This document shows positions 9,592 through 19,920 of a stretch of 64,000 bases of DNA, piece after piece (positions within the stretch are counted from its first letter, which is position 1; every line of letters starts with the position of its first letter). The translations under genes were made by a program, and so were the position numbers. Under the pieces are notes generated by a model. It made no database searches. It had not been told where the DNA came from and saw only the letters and a list, made by a program, of their open reading frames with translations. Source of the DNA: Capronia americana (taxonomy: Eukaryota > Ascomycota > Eurotiomycetes > Chaetothyriales > Herpotrichiellaceae); the NCBI GenBank assembly GCA_016110215.1, contig JADWQD010000026.1:124001-188000 (forward strand), read 5' to 3'.

Positions 9592-10907
9592 GTGTCGTGC
9601 AAGAGCAGCCTTGACGAAACAACCAGCACTTTTCCTTTCGCTTCCAACTCACGCAACAATATGGTCCCCACGGATGGTCAATGTGAGACATCTCGCATGG
9701 AGCATTCTGATGACATGACGACACACATTCAAGCAAATGACGACAATTTGCGCCAAAACCTTTCAATTTCCATAATCAGCGGCGGCTCAACATCCTGGGT
9801 GTACCATATGTGATTGGTGAAAGGTCTTTTTAAACCAGTGGACGATGGAGGAAGTTCGAAATGGTCTCTGCGATGTAGGGATTTGCTGGAGACGAGCAAA
9901 GAAAGATTGCGAGGAATCTCGTCGGGGCGGATCAGATCACATGTGAACCGAACAGACCGTCGGGGGACGGGGTAGGGCTGAGACGAACTCGGCTCCGCTT
10001 GGGGGAAAAGTTTCATTCATTCACTGCGGCCAGCAAGCATTGCGGCGCATCAACGAACAGGGCGCGAGGAGATTGACGCTGGCCGCATGCTTGCCACGAT
10101 TTCCAGTCAAATGAGCTTAATCCGGGTGCGCTGCAACCAGGTAGGACAGCTTGTCGCTCTCGACACATCAATGTGAAGTTGAACGCTTGTCTGCCGCCAC
10201 CCTTTTCGTACCATGTCCCGTTCGCCAACAAACTGGCCAAAATGGCCTCTATTTCGATCCCGACTACCGGTGATGTAGCAAGAATGCCTGAGAGGCGTTC
10301 ACATACTATACTCAAAGGTCAGTATCTGCGCTTCTAGTCCCCATCCTCCGCAGGCCTGCGTTCCTGATGGTGCATTGTGAAATCCTCGAACGTCGTCGAA
10401 TATGTATGATGAAAGGTCCAGCGCTCTAGAGATATCGTTAGGATGTCGACAACAGGTAGTTGACGAGGTCGGAGCATCGGACAGCTGAGCCCGTCAGAAC
10501 GAGGACATTGGTCACCATGTTTCAGGCAAGACACTGCCACAGGCGCAACCTCCAATCAAGCGGGGCCAAACGGGCACCCTTGTCCGACGCGTTACGCGGC
10601 CCCAAGAAGCCCGAAGCTTCATCGCCCGCACAAGCCCAACGCTGATTTGCGGCCGGGGGACGCTGCTCCTATTTCTGGGTCGGAGGTATACGTGCGCCCC
10701 AGCAATCTTGTTCCGTAGACTGCTGCACAGACACGCACCTCGAGGCTTTTCCCCCAGCCCCTGGTGTTGATCACGGACATTTGACGCACGGTATGTATGA
10801 TCTCTGAAGCCCCCGTCAACGCCTTTTCTTCTCCTGCCTTCCCCCTCCGTGCTGAAGAGAATTGTGCCTTTGACCACGAAAAATCTCTGCGAGGCCGGGC
10901 ATTGACC
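9592..10907. other. Intergenic, no gene seen
   Basis: About 1.3 kb between two plus-strand genes. Short frames on both strands lack recognisable features and consistent splice partners. It presumably holds the zinc-knuckle 3' UTR and the promoter and leader of the b561-like gene. Confidence 0.5.
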
Positions 10908-11925
10908 ATGGCCAGAAGCATTACAGTCATTTTATACACCACAGCATTGCTGGCGGCATCCGCCCACGCTCAGTTCGGCTACGGATGGCGGGGCAATAAT
11001 GATGGCGACGGCTGCCCGCCCTGGGCGAGCGATTGTGATGGATCCGACGATAGTGGCAGCAGCGACAGCGACGGCAGCGGCGGCTCCTCCTCGAACGGCA
11101 TCTCCCAGGGAGCTCTCTTCTCAGACCCTGCTCAGTTCAACAAGGCCACTCGGATACTCATCGCTCATGCGGTCATGGCATCCCTCGTCTGGGTCATGTT
11201 CATCCCGTCTCTGGCGATCCTGCTCCGCCTCAACCTGAAGAACCCGATTGTCCTCAGGATTCACGCTGTCGGCCAAATACTCAGCTATGTGATCTATGTC
11301 GTCGCCGCTGGCATGGGCATTTGGCTCGCTCAACAGCTGGACCCGTATTCCGACGTCTGGAGCGACCCTCATCCGAAGCTCGGGCTTGCAATCCTGGCAT
11401 TGGCATTCTTCCAACCAATCGTAAGTCCAGACCTGGGAGTCGGCGCTTTCTTTTCCATGTGCGTCGATTTGATGTGCCTCGAATGCTAACACACCAAACT
11501 AGTTCGGTGCCATCCACCATTCCATCTACAAGAAACGCGCCCAGAATGTCGATGCCGGCAAGCCCACCAAGCCTCCCGGCCGGACAGCACCAGGACGCGC
11601 CCACCTCTGGCTCGGGCGGCTTCTTATTGTGCTCGCCATGATCAACGGCGGCCTGGGCATTCGACTGGCGTCATTCAGTCCTTTCCAGACCGATTCGACA
11701 TCCACCAAGGCGAAGATTGCCTATGGTGTCATCGCCGCCACCATGTTCTTGATCTACTTGTTCTTCGTGGTCGCATTCGAGATCAGAAGGGTGAGGCATA
11801 GGGGCGAGGAGGTGAGCAGGAGGGAGGAGGTGATCAGGAACAAAGACGGGCTCCCTAGTTACGATGAAAGCGAGGAGTCCGTCGGCAGGAGCAGTCGATC
11901 CAGCCCAACCGCCAGAACGGTGTAA
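10908..11925 (+). CDS. Cytochrome b561/ferric-reductase-type transmembrane protein
   Basis: Two exons, 10908-11420 and 11503-11925, separated by an intron with GTAAGT donor and a GCTAAC branch site; 311 residues. The ATG at 10908 is chosen because it starts a good signal peptide (about residues 1-21, ending in AHA before QFGYGW). An extracellular Asp/Ser/Gly-rich stretch follows, then five hydrophobic helices. Histidines sit in or next to helices 1-4 (IAHAVMA, RIHAVGQ, GAIHHSIY, HLWLGR), the expected arrangement of haem-ligating residues in b561 domains. There is no DOMON or cellobiose-dehydrogenase-like domain, so this is the membrane half alone. The cytosolic tail is charged and ends in a Ser/Arg-rich segment. 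It probably moves electrons across a membrane; the donor and acceptor cannot be inferred. Confidence 0.8.
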
Positions 11926-12378
11926 AAACTCAGCCAGAGTTATTGATGAAAGGTCTGAAAAGCGACATACTTCCCGTTTCGAGTCCCACCTGTACACGAA
12001 TTTATGAATGATAATGGTCACGAAACAAGCGCGACGCGAGACGCTGATATGCATCGAGCCCAAGTTGAGGTTGATAGCAGTTTTGCCAGGGCGTGCCCAA
12101 CGTCAATGGGATGCTCTTTAGCTCGACAGCGACTTGGGGAGGCTGGAGGATACCAGCGGAATATACTGAGAATATATATATAGTCAATAAGAAGATCCCG
12201 GGCGCTTAGCAACTGCCACTTTTTTCTTCAAGACAACCGGCGTGTCGGATGGGTGACAATGTCCAGAGTATCTGGACAGTCAGTCCCAGGGATGATGAAA
12301 ATTATCAAAGGCCGCATCGGGCAACTCCTGCTCGCTGAACGCAATCATGACACCACATACCGGACAATGAGGTCCTCT
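11926..12378. other. Intergenic between convergent genes
   Basis: 3' flanks of the b561-like and DUF1295-like genes. It contains an alternating tatatata run near 12172-12181; no gene seen. Confidence 0.5.
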
Positions 12379-13146
12379 CTACCAGATGCCGGGGATTAAA
12401 GCATATGGCACCTTCTGCTTGACCTGCTTCCACTGCTCGCCATACTTCTTCCCCATGTACTCGTCCAATACGGGGATAGCCCTCGTGCCGAAGTCCCTCA
12501 GAAAGAACGCCCCGACAAAGATCCCCCAGAGAGGACCTCCCGCTGCCATGGCATAGCCAGCCCGCCACAACGAATAGCCCGTGTAGGACACATGGCGGAC
12601 AAGCGAAAATAGGCCTCCGGTGTAGATCTTCCCGTCGTTCTTAGGGTCGCTCTTGAAGCTGTCTCGTTGTAATTCCGAGATCGTCTCCGTCAAGATGCCC
12701 GTGATGTACAGGGCTGCTCCGACGTAGACACTCCAGGGTGGAAAGTATGTTGGGTTGCTCCCGGAAGCGCTGTACGCCAGCGTGTTCAAGGTGTTGAGGA
12801 GGGTGTTGAAGAAGCTGATTGCGAATGCTGTACTGGGATAGATGGGCTCTCTGGCAACCACGAATTTCCAGAAGATCTGTTTTGCCGCGGAGCCGATTGA
12901 CATGCACCATATGACCGTCTGGAATGGTGTCAGGCCCGTCGACAAGAGGGGAGCTCCGCCGGGAACAGCCGGCGCGGAAGCACGCAGGCCAAGAGCTGAG
13001 GCGACTCGTGGTAGAGGTGAGTTCGTCAAGAGGTGCCGCTGAAGAAGAGGATCAAGTCCTCTCCCTAGCACGAACAAGACGTTTCCCAACAGGTCATAGC
13101 CATAGGTGCCACGGTAGACAAGGTCGAATTTCTTGGCTTCCGCCAT
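12379..13146 (-). CDS. DUF1295/isoprenylcysteine-methyltransferase-like membrane protein
   Basis: 255 residues from the ATG at 13146 (MAEAKKFDLV). The open frame continues upstream to 13491, but that part is not protein-like and runs into the divergent SDR, so the shorter start is preferred. Several membrane segments are visible, followed by the C-terminal block YTGGLFSLVRHVSYTGY, then a stretch ending in GEQWKQVKQKVPYALIPGIW. That block matches the SAM/NADPH-binding end of the DUF1295 / steroid 5-alpha-reductase-like and ICMT-like superfamily (R-HxxYxG followed by E-x6-Y pattern). It is likely an ER or plasma-membrane enzyme acting on a lipid substrate; methyl transfer and reduction are both possible. 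It is divergent with an SDR gene about 300 bp away, so joint regulation is possible but unproven. Confidence 0.65.
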   Translation of the reverse strand: MAEAKKFDLVYRGTYGYDLLGNVLFVLGRGLDPLLQRHLLTNSPLPRVASALGLRASAPAVPGGAPLLSTGLTPFQTVIWCMSIGSAAKQIFWKFVVAREPIYPSTAFAISFFNTLLNTLNTLAYSASGSNPTYFPPWSVYVGAALYITGILTETISELQRDSFKSDPKNDGKIYTGGLFSLVRHVSYTGYSLWRAGYAMAAGGPLWGIFVGAFFLRDFGTRAIPVLDEYMGKKYGEQWKQVKQKVPYALIPGIW

Positions 13147-13447
13147 GGTCGATGGCAGTTCTGACACCGGATTAGCGGATACGCGGTTGTAGGAGGGCCA
13201 CCCAGCACCAGCTTCAACGACAACTCTTATAGCTTTCATAAAGACAGACCAACCTAAAATGTACCAAGGTGAGTTGGCAAGTGGAGCGCAAATACTTAGC
13301 GTGCCCTGTCGAGAGGGGTACGTATCGGCACCGGCTATGTTATCGTAAGCGGCCGTTAGCTTTGCACCACCACCAACAGAGTTTGACATCTCAATTACCG
13401 AGTGTTCGAATTCGTCCGTGCTGCAACCTGCGATCGTCGATTTCCAC
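13147..13447. promoter_or_regulatory. Divergent promoter region between DUF1295-like and SDR genes
   Basis: A roughly 300-bp stretch that must carry both start regions if the ATGs chosen here are right. No recognisable operator or TATA element could be pinned down. Confidence 0.35.
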
Positions 13448-14275
13448 ATGGCCGCGCTGTCGTTTGATGTTGGTTTAGGCCTTGAGGGCACTCACGTATT
13501 GATCACGGGATCCTCTGGCGCCATAGGGAGCGTGCTAGTTAGAGCATTCCTGGCGGCGGGAGCGTACGTCTCAGGGTTTGACCTCGTCAACCCACGAGAG
13601 CCTTTCGAGCATGCAAGGCTTCAGACGCAGCAGGCCGACATTACAGACGAGGCGTCCTTGGAGAGAGCGATGAAATCGGCCAGAGAAAGATATGGGGTGA
13701 TCACAACCTGCGTGTTGGCAGCCGGTGTCGATTTGTCCTACTGTCAACATGATTCTCTCGTCGACATGCCACTGAAGGAGTGGCAGAGGATCTTCAACGT
13801 CAATGTGGATGGCACTTTCTTGACCTGTCGCGCTTGGCTCCGAGGCCTCACCAGCCACGGATCATCTGAAAGTCGCAATATCGCGGCTATTCTCTTTGGG
13901 AGCGAGGCTGGCACCTTTGGCGTGGCCGACTGCGCCGCATACGCAGCCTCCAAATCGGCAATCCAATATGGGCTTGTCAAGTCTCTTGCCCGTGACGCAG
14001 TCGACATCCATCCACGATGCCGTGTCAACGCAATTGCCCCGGGGCCCGTTGCAACAAAGCAATTTTCGAAAGAATGCGAGGACGATCCGATCACCTTGTG
14101 GCGCGAGGCTCAAGCAACCGTGGCGCTGAAGCAGGCTGTCCCACTTGAAGCTGTCGCAAGAGCTTGTCTGTTCCTTGCCAGCGACAACTTTTCGGGCAAC
14201 ATCACTGGACAAATCTTGCCAGTGGACTCTGGGAAGAGTGGCGCCCTGATGTGGCCGGAAGCACCACTCCCATGA
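13448..14275 (+). CDS. Classical short-chain dehydrogenase/reductase
   Basis: 275 residues, one exon, first ATG at 13448. The cofactor motif TGSSGAIG is at residues 20-27, AAG (replacing the usual NAG) at 91-93, the structural NVNV at 117-120, and the catalytic triad S152, Y165, K169 (YAASK) is complete. A PG segment (APGPVATK) follows, and near the C-terminus SDNFSGNITGQILPVDSG is the usual SDR ending. An NAD(P)-dependent oxidoreductase acting on a hydroxyl or keto group is therefore expected. The sequence gives no reliable hint of substrate; resemblance is to sorbose-reductase/3-oxoacyl-reductase-like members. An aspartate after strand 2 (GFDLVN) favours NAD over NADP. Confidence 0.85.
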   Translation: MAALSFDVGLGLEGTHVLITGSSGAIGSVLVRAFLAAGAYVSGFDLVNPREPFEHARLQTQQADITDEASLERAMKSARERYGVITTCVLAAGVDLSYCQHDSLVDMPLKEWQRIFNVNVDGTFLTCRAWLRGLTSHGSSESRNIAAILFGSEAGTFGVADCAAYAASKSAIQYGLVKSLARDAVDIHPRCRVNAIAPGPVATKQFSKECEDDPITLWREAQATVALKQAVPLEAVARACLFLASDNFSGNITGQILPVDSGKSGALMWPEAPLP

Positions 14276-15392
14276 GAGAACATCATGCCACGGGCTTGCC
14301 CAGTTCCCATTAGACTGCAAGAAGTAGAAACCTTCAAGAGACGAGGCTCTAGCGAAGCACTGGATGGAGTCTAGAAAAGCTTTCCTGTGGTGTTTTCAAC
14401 GTAGTCCTTGGCTCCGCCCAGTATTTACCTGCCTCTTCAAAGGGTCTGGCGATCTAAGAGGTGATAAAGCGCCATGTGTCCACCGTCGGCTGCATTGGAA
14501 GCGGCGGAGGGCGAGACCTCACCCGGGGCGTTGTGCCACCCGTGTCGAGGATGCAAAAGAGTGGACAGGGCGGGATATGGGGTTGTGCAACGGTTGCGGG
14601 AGAGAGGACAAGCTGTAAGAGGCTGGTTCACTGATAAGAAAGGCGCGAGGAACGTATGGGGAAATTTGCGCATTGCTCGAGACTCAAGGCGGAGGTATCT
14701 CGAGAATTGGAAACGCTCGAGGGTTTTGCATGGGAACGTCAATAGAGGCCAGGCGAACTCGTAGACATCGGCCGCGCCACCTAAAATACGATGATATCAA
14801 AAGCATGAATACCCAAGGTCCGTCGACAAAGACTCTGATATGTTCCGTTTAGAGTGTGACAGCGTCTTCATGTACATCGTATTGCGTTGGCGCCGAGCGT
14901 GCTTTTGCCACGCTCGGGTGTGTTCGTGTGATAATAGAAATGGTGAAATTCCGCGAGACCCTTGCTCCGCGTTTCCAGCCCACGGCAATATGACGCCCGT
15001 TTGAGGTGAAGGTATGGAGTCGGAGCGAATTGGGCGAAGTTGCTACACAGTAGACATGCTTCCTCATGGGACAGAGTCGGGCAACGGGAATCAACGCCGC
15101 CGGACGTGTGTTCGTACAAAAGAGATATGGAAGTGAGTCTTGGTGAGGCTCGGTGGGGTGCTGCAGTGCTGCAGCTTAGGCGTGCTCCCTGGCTCTCGAG
15201 TTGGAGGTGATAGGCGTAAATTCCCTCTGGTGCCTCTGTCTGGAGCGTCTTGGAACTGCCCACAGAGAACTCCGCCTCTCCACAAGTTTGATCGAGTTCC
15301 GTTCTAAGCATAGCCAGCTTCACTAATCATTCACTTCGAGTACTACAGTACTGTGTTCTTTCATCACCGACCACCTCAGAGCTCGGCTGTAT

Positions 15393-15434
15393 ATGTTTCG
15401 ATTTAATTTACTAGTTCACTACATGTCGATCTAA
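15393..15434 (+). promoter_or_regulatory. Candidate upstream ORF, 13 codons
   Basis: ATG at 15393 followed by 12 codons and TAA at 15432-15434, about 290 bp before the main ATG of the MGA2-like gene. It matters only if transcription starts upstream of it, which the sequence cannot show. Confidence 0.25.
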
Positions 15435-15654
15435 TAGCGCATTCGTCGCTGAGTTCTGGCACCATCTTCGAGGACGTGATCGGTCCGCGACTCCCCACCA
15501 AGCCACAGCTCGCCTCACACAAACCAGCACCGCGAGAAACGCCTCCTGCTGGAGCTCCGTGCAGCCTACCCCCATCGACGCAACGAAGTTCCCCGATTCC
15601 GACGACCTACGCGGCATCTTGGGGGATTGATTTAGCTGTCGAGCGTTGCAAGAG

Positions 15655-15663
15655 ATGGCGTAG
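15655..15663 (+). promoter_or_regulatory. Candidate minimal upstream ORF (ATG GCG TAG)
   Basis: A start codon, one sense codon and a stop, ending 57 bp before the main ATG of the MGA2-like gene and so very likely within the transcript. Such minimal frames can reduce or condition translation of the downstream ORF. Context before the ATG is agag, with A at -3, so recognition is plausible. Confidence 0.35.
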
Positions 15664-15720
15664 GGGTGTAGCGGTGACAGACAAAATCAAGGCCTCCAAA
15701 ATCGGAAGCCAGGTGGCAAC

Positions 15721-18700
15721 ATGGCGACGGCTCACGACGACGACATGTACCTTTTCCAGACTGGCCTGGATCAGACTCCGTCATTTGCTGGGCAGGACTT
15801 CGATGCGTTCTTGGGCACGCCTGCTCCCGATGTCGACCAAGCGGGCCTCTCCGCAGGCTTCCTGAATCCCAGTGATCTCACCATAAAAAGAGAATCCGAA
15901 TCGTTTAGCCCGCCTTCCCACAATGGCGCATTTGTGCGCGGCTCGCGGGGGTCAGCCTCTGGTTCCAGCAGTACATCGTCCGACTCGGCTGCCGACGACG
16001 AACGCAACATGTCGGCTGCTTCGACAGCTTCTCCTCCTGCACATGACACAATTCAAGGCGCATGGGGAAGCGGAATAAACGGGTTCTCGATCCCAGCAAA
16101 CGAGCAGCTATTCGGGGACACTTCCATGGCTGGTATGGACCAAGATTTCGAGGCCAGCAACCAACAGATGGCCTCGGCTTTTGACTTCGAGACGGCTGCC
16201 AGCACACCAAGCGGGCTCGATATGATAAACAAAATCCCTAATACTAATCCCCCACTCTTAAACCAGTCCTTTGGCAGACCGACAAATTTCTCGGGCTATG
16301 GCAAGCAGCACTCCTCGAAACAAGTATCCACAGGGCAACCGCAGTTCTTCTTTGCCGGATCAAGAGAAGCGTCGCCTCTAAATGCTATGCTCCCAGCTAC
16401 TCAGGCTCAGTCACCTTGGACGAAGCACTCTCCATCATCCGGCCTGGAAGAAACTTTCAATCACATCACCATGAACGGGGATTCACCCGGCAACGCGACC
16501 TTTTCGCCCAACTTGCAATTTTCGACGGCCACATTCAGCTTCGACCCGGAATCAAGCACAACCCCCTCCACCTTTACCAAAGACATCTCCTCTCCTCCGT
16601 CAACAATCAACTCGGCCGAGGGATCGCCCACGTTGACGGTGCATCCAACGTCGCTCAAATCACGCGTCGAGACTCAAATACCCATCAAGTTGACCCTTTC
16701 CTCCCTTCCTCCCGGTGCCAAGAAATTGAGGTTACCTAGATATACGGTTTCGAAACCCAAATTCCTAGCGAAGCCAGAGGTTGCCCGATCGACTGAGATC
16801 TTGGAACTCTATACCGCTCTCGTGTGTACGAGCGCAATGCAGGACAACGTGAAATTGCAGCGAGCGTTGGCGCGCGCGAGGGGTGAAGAGCTAGGCCCGT
16901 ATACGCGACCGAGCCCGGCTTCCTCGATGGAGTCTGAATCCTCAAGAGACGATGAGGACAAGCCTTTGAATGGTGGAGAAGTTCGGATTTGCGCTGGCTG
17001 CATACAGCGTGAGAGAAAAAGGGCTTCGAGGAAGAAGCAGAAAAAGCCAGAAGAGGAGGAGCTGTTCCAGAAAGACGAAGAGAGGAGGGTTGTTGTATTC
17101 AACACCAACGAAATCAAGGAATGGGTAGAAGTTCCTCGAGACACCGGCAGCCAAGACGGTCAAAGTGCGTCATCTACGACGCCCGGGGCCGTACAGGTCG
17201 AGCTCCCAATGCGCATCGCCTGCTATTGCCGGCACCAGAACGAGAAAATGGGCTTCCAAGTCATATTCACAATCAAGGACTGCCGTGACAAGGTCATTGC
17301 GCAGGCGTTGACAAATCCCATCATGATTACCGACGACCACAAAACTCACAATCCTCCATCCGCTGTTTCGACCCAACCAGCACCTTTGCCAACTCCGGGA
17401 CAGCAATTGCCAGGTGCGGGAGTCTTTTCAACCAACGAACATGAGCACCAGCCTCAGGCTCAGGCCATCAACTCGAAAATGTCAAGGCAATCCTACTCCA
17501 TGACCGATCTGCATGCACTGCAGCATAACTTCAATCCCACCTTCTCCATGACTTCCACCAACACTCCGTTCGCAGTCCCCTCGGCCATGCCGCCTCAGAC
17601 CACCTCAACCTTCACCCCAAGAAACCTTTCCAGGCCTGCTTCCCCCAGTGGTCCCGCAGGTCCTACGATCAAACGCCGGAAACAGAGTGGTTCTGGGAAA
17701 TTACCTTCTGGGCTGACCATGACTCGTCTCGACACGTCGCACCCGCATCCGGCATCCTCTACGATGCCTAATACTGCCGCTTCATCTCCATACGCTCCTA
17801 ATATGACGTCCTATATGGGACCACACGATCGCCCGTTCGCGGTGCCTCCTGCTGCACGTCCAGCTCCTTATGGCAATAGTCCTCCGACACCCAATGGTGT
17901 GGACCCTTCCTTTGCTGCCAACATCAATCGCTCAGTCAGCCACGACAACATGCAGCGACAAGTGATGATATCGGCGCCTCCATCTCGGCAGCCGAGCAGG
18001 CCCGGAAGCCCGGGCTCTGCACGAAACAGCTTCGGTGCGTCTGATGCTGCGTTCGGTCAAGCGGTCAATAATCAGCTTATGGGCCAGCCTACGCGACGGC
18101 CGCCGCCGCTGATACACAAGTTAGTTCCTGCAGAAGGATCCGTGACCGGAGGGACTGAAGTCACCCTTCTTGGGAATGGCTTCTATCAGGGCCTCGAGGT
18201 TATGTTTGGTGATACCGAAGCAACGACTACGACCTTTTGGGGAGAAAAATGTTTAAATTGTATTGCCCCTCCAGCCCTGCAGCCGGGGATTGTCGCTGTT
18301 GTGTTTAAGCACGACCATCCTCAATACTCTACGATGCCACAACAATCTCAGACCCGACCATCACTCTTCACGTACGTCGACGATCGAGAGTTGGAAATGT
18401 TCCGCTTAGCCTTGCGAACACTGGGCAAGCAACTGCAACATCCGACTGACGACCCTTATTCTGCAGCCCAGCAGCTACTTCAAGGGCAGTCTCATTCGAT
18501 GTGGCTCGGACACGGCAATTATGGCATGGGTGGAGGACATCAACGCCACGCTGGTGGCGCGTCAATGGATACGCTTGAGCTGGAGGGTATGATGTTACAA
18601 TTCCTGGAGCACATGGATGATCAAAGGCATTTCAGAGCGCCCAGACTGGAACTCCAACGTCCGTCTGGGCTCACGCTATTGCATTTGGCCTCTTCACTGG

Positions 18701-19920
18701 GACTCACCCGGTTTGTCGCAGGTCTGCTATCCAGAGGTGCTGACCCAGACATGATCGACAACAATGGTCACACGCCGATGCACCATGCCGCAATGAACGG
18801 CCACACGCATGTGATTCATCGGCTTCGCTTGGCCGGTGCCAATCACCAGGCTCGCAGCATCCGCCAATTTATTCCTGCGGATCTCGCGACGTCGTTACTA
18901 GCGTACCAAGCAACAATGACCACTGTTGACCGGTATCGGTCACGGAGTGCTGGAGGGACGCCTCTGAGGCTGCACAGCAGGAGCTCGTCTTCTCTTCGCT
19001 CATTCTGGGAAAATGCCTCGAATCATTATACAACTACGGACACTGACGATGTGGACGACTCCGAAGGCCTTGACGACGAGACGCCAACAAGGGCTGCTTC
19101 AGAAGAGCCTGACCTTCCTCGATCGCAGATCGTCCGGATGCCAACCGTGAGCGTCCCGCACTCGAGGAGAGGCAGTATGCAGCCGGGTGCGTCAGCGGGG
19201 TCAAAGTACTCACCAAATGATACATCCGACCCGCCACCAGCGGTAGCACCATCGGCGTTCATGCTAGCCTGGCGAGATCATCTGGTTGCCCAATTGCAGC
19301 AATTCAACGAGAGCGCCCAGTCGGTCATGCCCAGCCTTGCCACCTTGAACGGACCCCTCGCTGCGCTGCAGGACTACCAGGCATATCCCATGGTTCGCCG
19401 GGTAAGCGCCCTCTTCCCTCAGCGTCCGGGCCCTCGACAACAACCTAATCATCGCGAGGGGTGGTGGGAGACTTTGACAGGGGGCTCATCACCCGCGCCG
19501 TCATCACCTCCCGCTTACGGCGATCTTTATCCTGAGGAGAAAGGAGCAAGCGAACAAGACTGGAGCATCAAGAAGACTTCCACGCTACAGGCAGCTGCTG
19601 ATGCTGCGGCCGATCTCCATTTCGAGCAACAATCGCTGGGCGAAGGTTCTAAATCAAGGTCGTCGGCACTCGAAGTTGCCGCTCCTGGCAGCAATCCAAT
19701 TGAGAGAGTCGAGCTCAGCCGTGATCGGAAATTGTTCTTCTTCTGGGTACGTTTCTTCCGTACATCTCTCGTACGCCTACGGACTAACGGTGTGCAGATA
19801 CCTCTACTTGCGATTGTCCTGGCGTTGATGATCCGTAGCTCCGGTCTCACCACCCTGTTTGCATCTTCTGATAGTCGCATACAGCCTTTGCCCGTCCCGG
19901 CGGCTGCAGGTGTGGTTTGA
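15721..19920 (+). CDS. MGA2: MGA2/SPT23-like ER-anchored transcription regulator
   Basis: Exons 15721-19746 and 19798-19920; about 1382 residues after removing a 51-nt intron. Order of parts: disordered S/T/P-rich N-terminus; a conserved block near residues 315-375 (VETQIPIKLTLSSLPPGAKK then LRLPRYTVSK); a Cys/basic stretch near 420-445; a long disordered linker; an IPT/TIG domain at about 794-905; two ankyrin repeats at about 980-1060; and a single C-terminal membrane helix that forms only when the intron is removed (KLFFFW joined to IPLLAIVLALMI). In yeast, Mga2 and Spt23 are made as ER-membrane precursors, ubiquitinated by Rsp5, clipped by the proteasome, and activate OLE1 and hypoxic genes according to membrane saturation. 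Domain order and length agree. The intron has a GTACGT donor, a CTAAC branch site and a CAG acceptor, is divisible by three and has no stop, so retention keeps the frame but places about five arginines in the anchor. Confidence 0.88.
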   Translation: MATAHDDDMYLFQTGLDQTPSFAGQDFDAFLGTPAPDVDQAGLSAGFLNPSDLTIKRESESFSPPSHNGAFVRGSRGSASGSSSTSSDSAADDERNMSAASTASPPAHDTIQGAWGSGINGFSIPANEQLFGDTSMAGMDQDFEASNQQMASAFDFETAASTPSGLDMINKIPNTNPPLLNQSFGRPTNFSGYGKQHSSKQVSTGQPQFFFAGSREASPLNAMLPATQAQSPWTKHSPSSGLEETFNHITMNGDSPGNATFSPNLQFSTATFSFDPESSTTPSTFTKDISSPPSTINSAEGSPTLTVHPTSLKSRVETQIPIKLTLSSLPPGAKKLRLPRYTVSKPKFLAKPEVARSTEILELYTALVCTSAMQDNVKLQRALARARGEELGPYTRPSPASSMESESSRDDEDKPLNGGEVRICAGCIQRERKRASRKKQKKPEEEELFQKDEERRVVVFNTNEIKEWVEVPRDTGSQDGQSASSTTPGAVQVELPMRIACYCRHQNEKMGFQVIFTIKDCRDKVIAQALTNPIMITDDHKTHNPPSAVSTQPAPLPTPGQQLPGAGVFSTNEHEHQPQAQAINSKMSRQSYSMTDLHALQHNFNPTFSMTSTNTPFAVPSAMPPQTTSTFTPRNLSRPASPSGPAGPTIKRRKQSGSGKLPSGLTMTRLDTSHPHPASSTMPNTAASSPYAPNMTSYMGPHDRPFAVPPAARPAPYGNSPPTPNGVDPSFAANINRSVSHDNMQRQVMISAPPSRQPSRPGSPGSARNSFGASDAAFGQAVNNQLMGQPTRRPPPLIHKLVPAEGSVTGGTEVTLLGNGFYQGLEVMFGDTEATTTTFWGEKCLNCIAPPALQPGIVAVVFKHDHPQYSTMPQQSQTRPSLFTYVDDRELEMFRLALRTLGKQLQHPTDDPYSAAQQLLQGQSHSMWLGHGNYGMGGGHQRHAGGASMDTLELEGMMLQFLEHMDDQRHFRAPRLELQRPSGLTLLHLASSLGLTRFVAGLLSRGADPDMIDNNGHTPMHHAAMNGHTHVIHRLRLAGANHQARSIRQFIPADLATSLLAYQATMTTVDRYRSRSAGGTPLRLHSRSSSSLRSFWENASNHYTTTDTDDVDDSEGLDDETPTRAASEEPDLPRSQIVRMPTVSVPHSRRGSMQPGASAGSKYSPNDTSDPPPAVAPSAFMLAWRDHLVAQLQQFNESAQSVMPSLATLNGPLAALQDYQAYPMVRRVSALFPQRPGPRQQPNHREGWWETLTGGSSPAPSSPPAYGDLYPEEKGASEQDWSIKKTSTLQAAADAAADLHFEQQSLGEGSKSRSSALEVAAPGSNPIERVELSRDRKLFFFWVRFFRTSLVRLRTNGVQIPLLAIVLALMIRSSGLTTLFASSDSRIQPLPVPAAAGVV

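Larger units (their letters stand above)
14276..15720. other. Long upstream region of the MGA2/SPT23-like gene
   Basis: About 1.4 kb with no coding frame I can support. The last few hundred bases probably form a long leader: they contain two small upstream reading frames at 15393-15434 and 15655-15663. Short inverted CTGCAG-rich sequence lies around 15160. Confidence 0.4.

Noticed and set aside
13147..13491. N-terminal extension of the DUF1295-like protein
   Set aside because: The residues are not family-like and the extension overlaps the start of the divergent SDR; the internal ATG at 13146 starts right at the expected first membrane segment.
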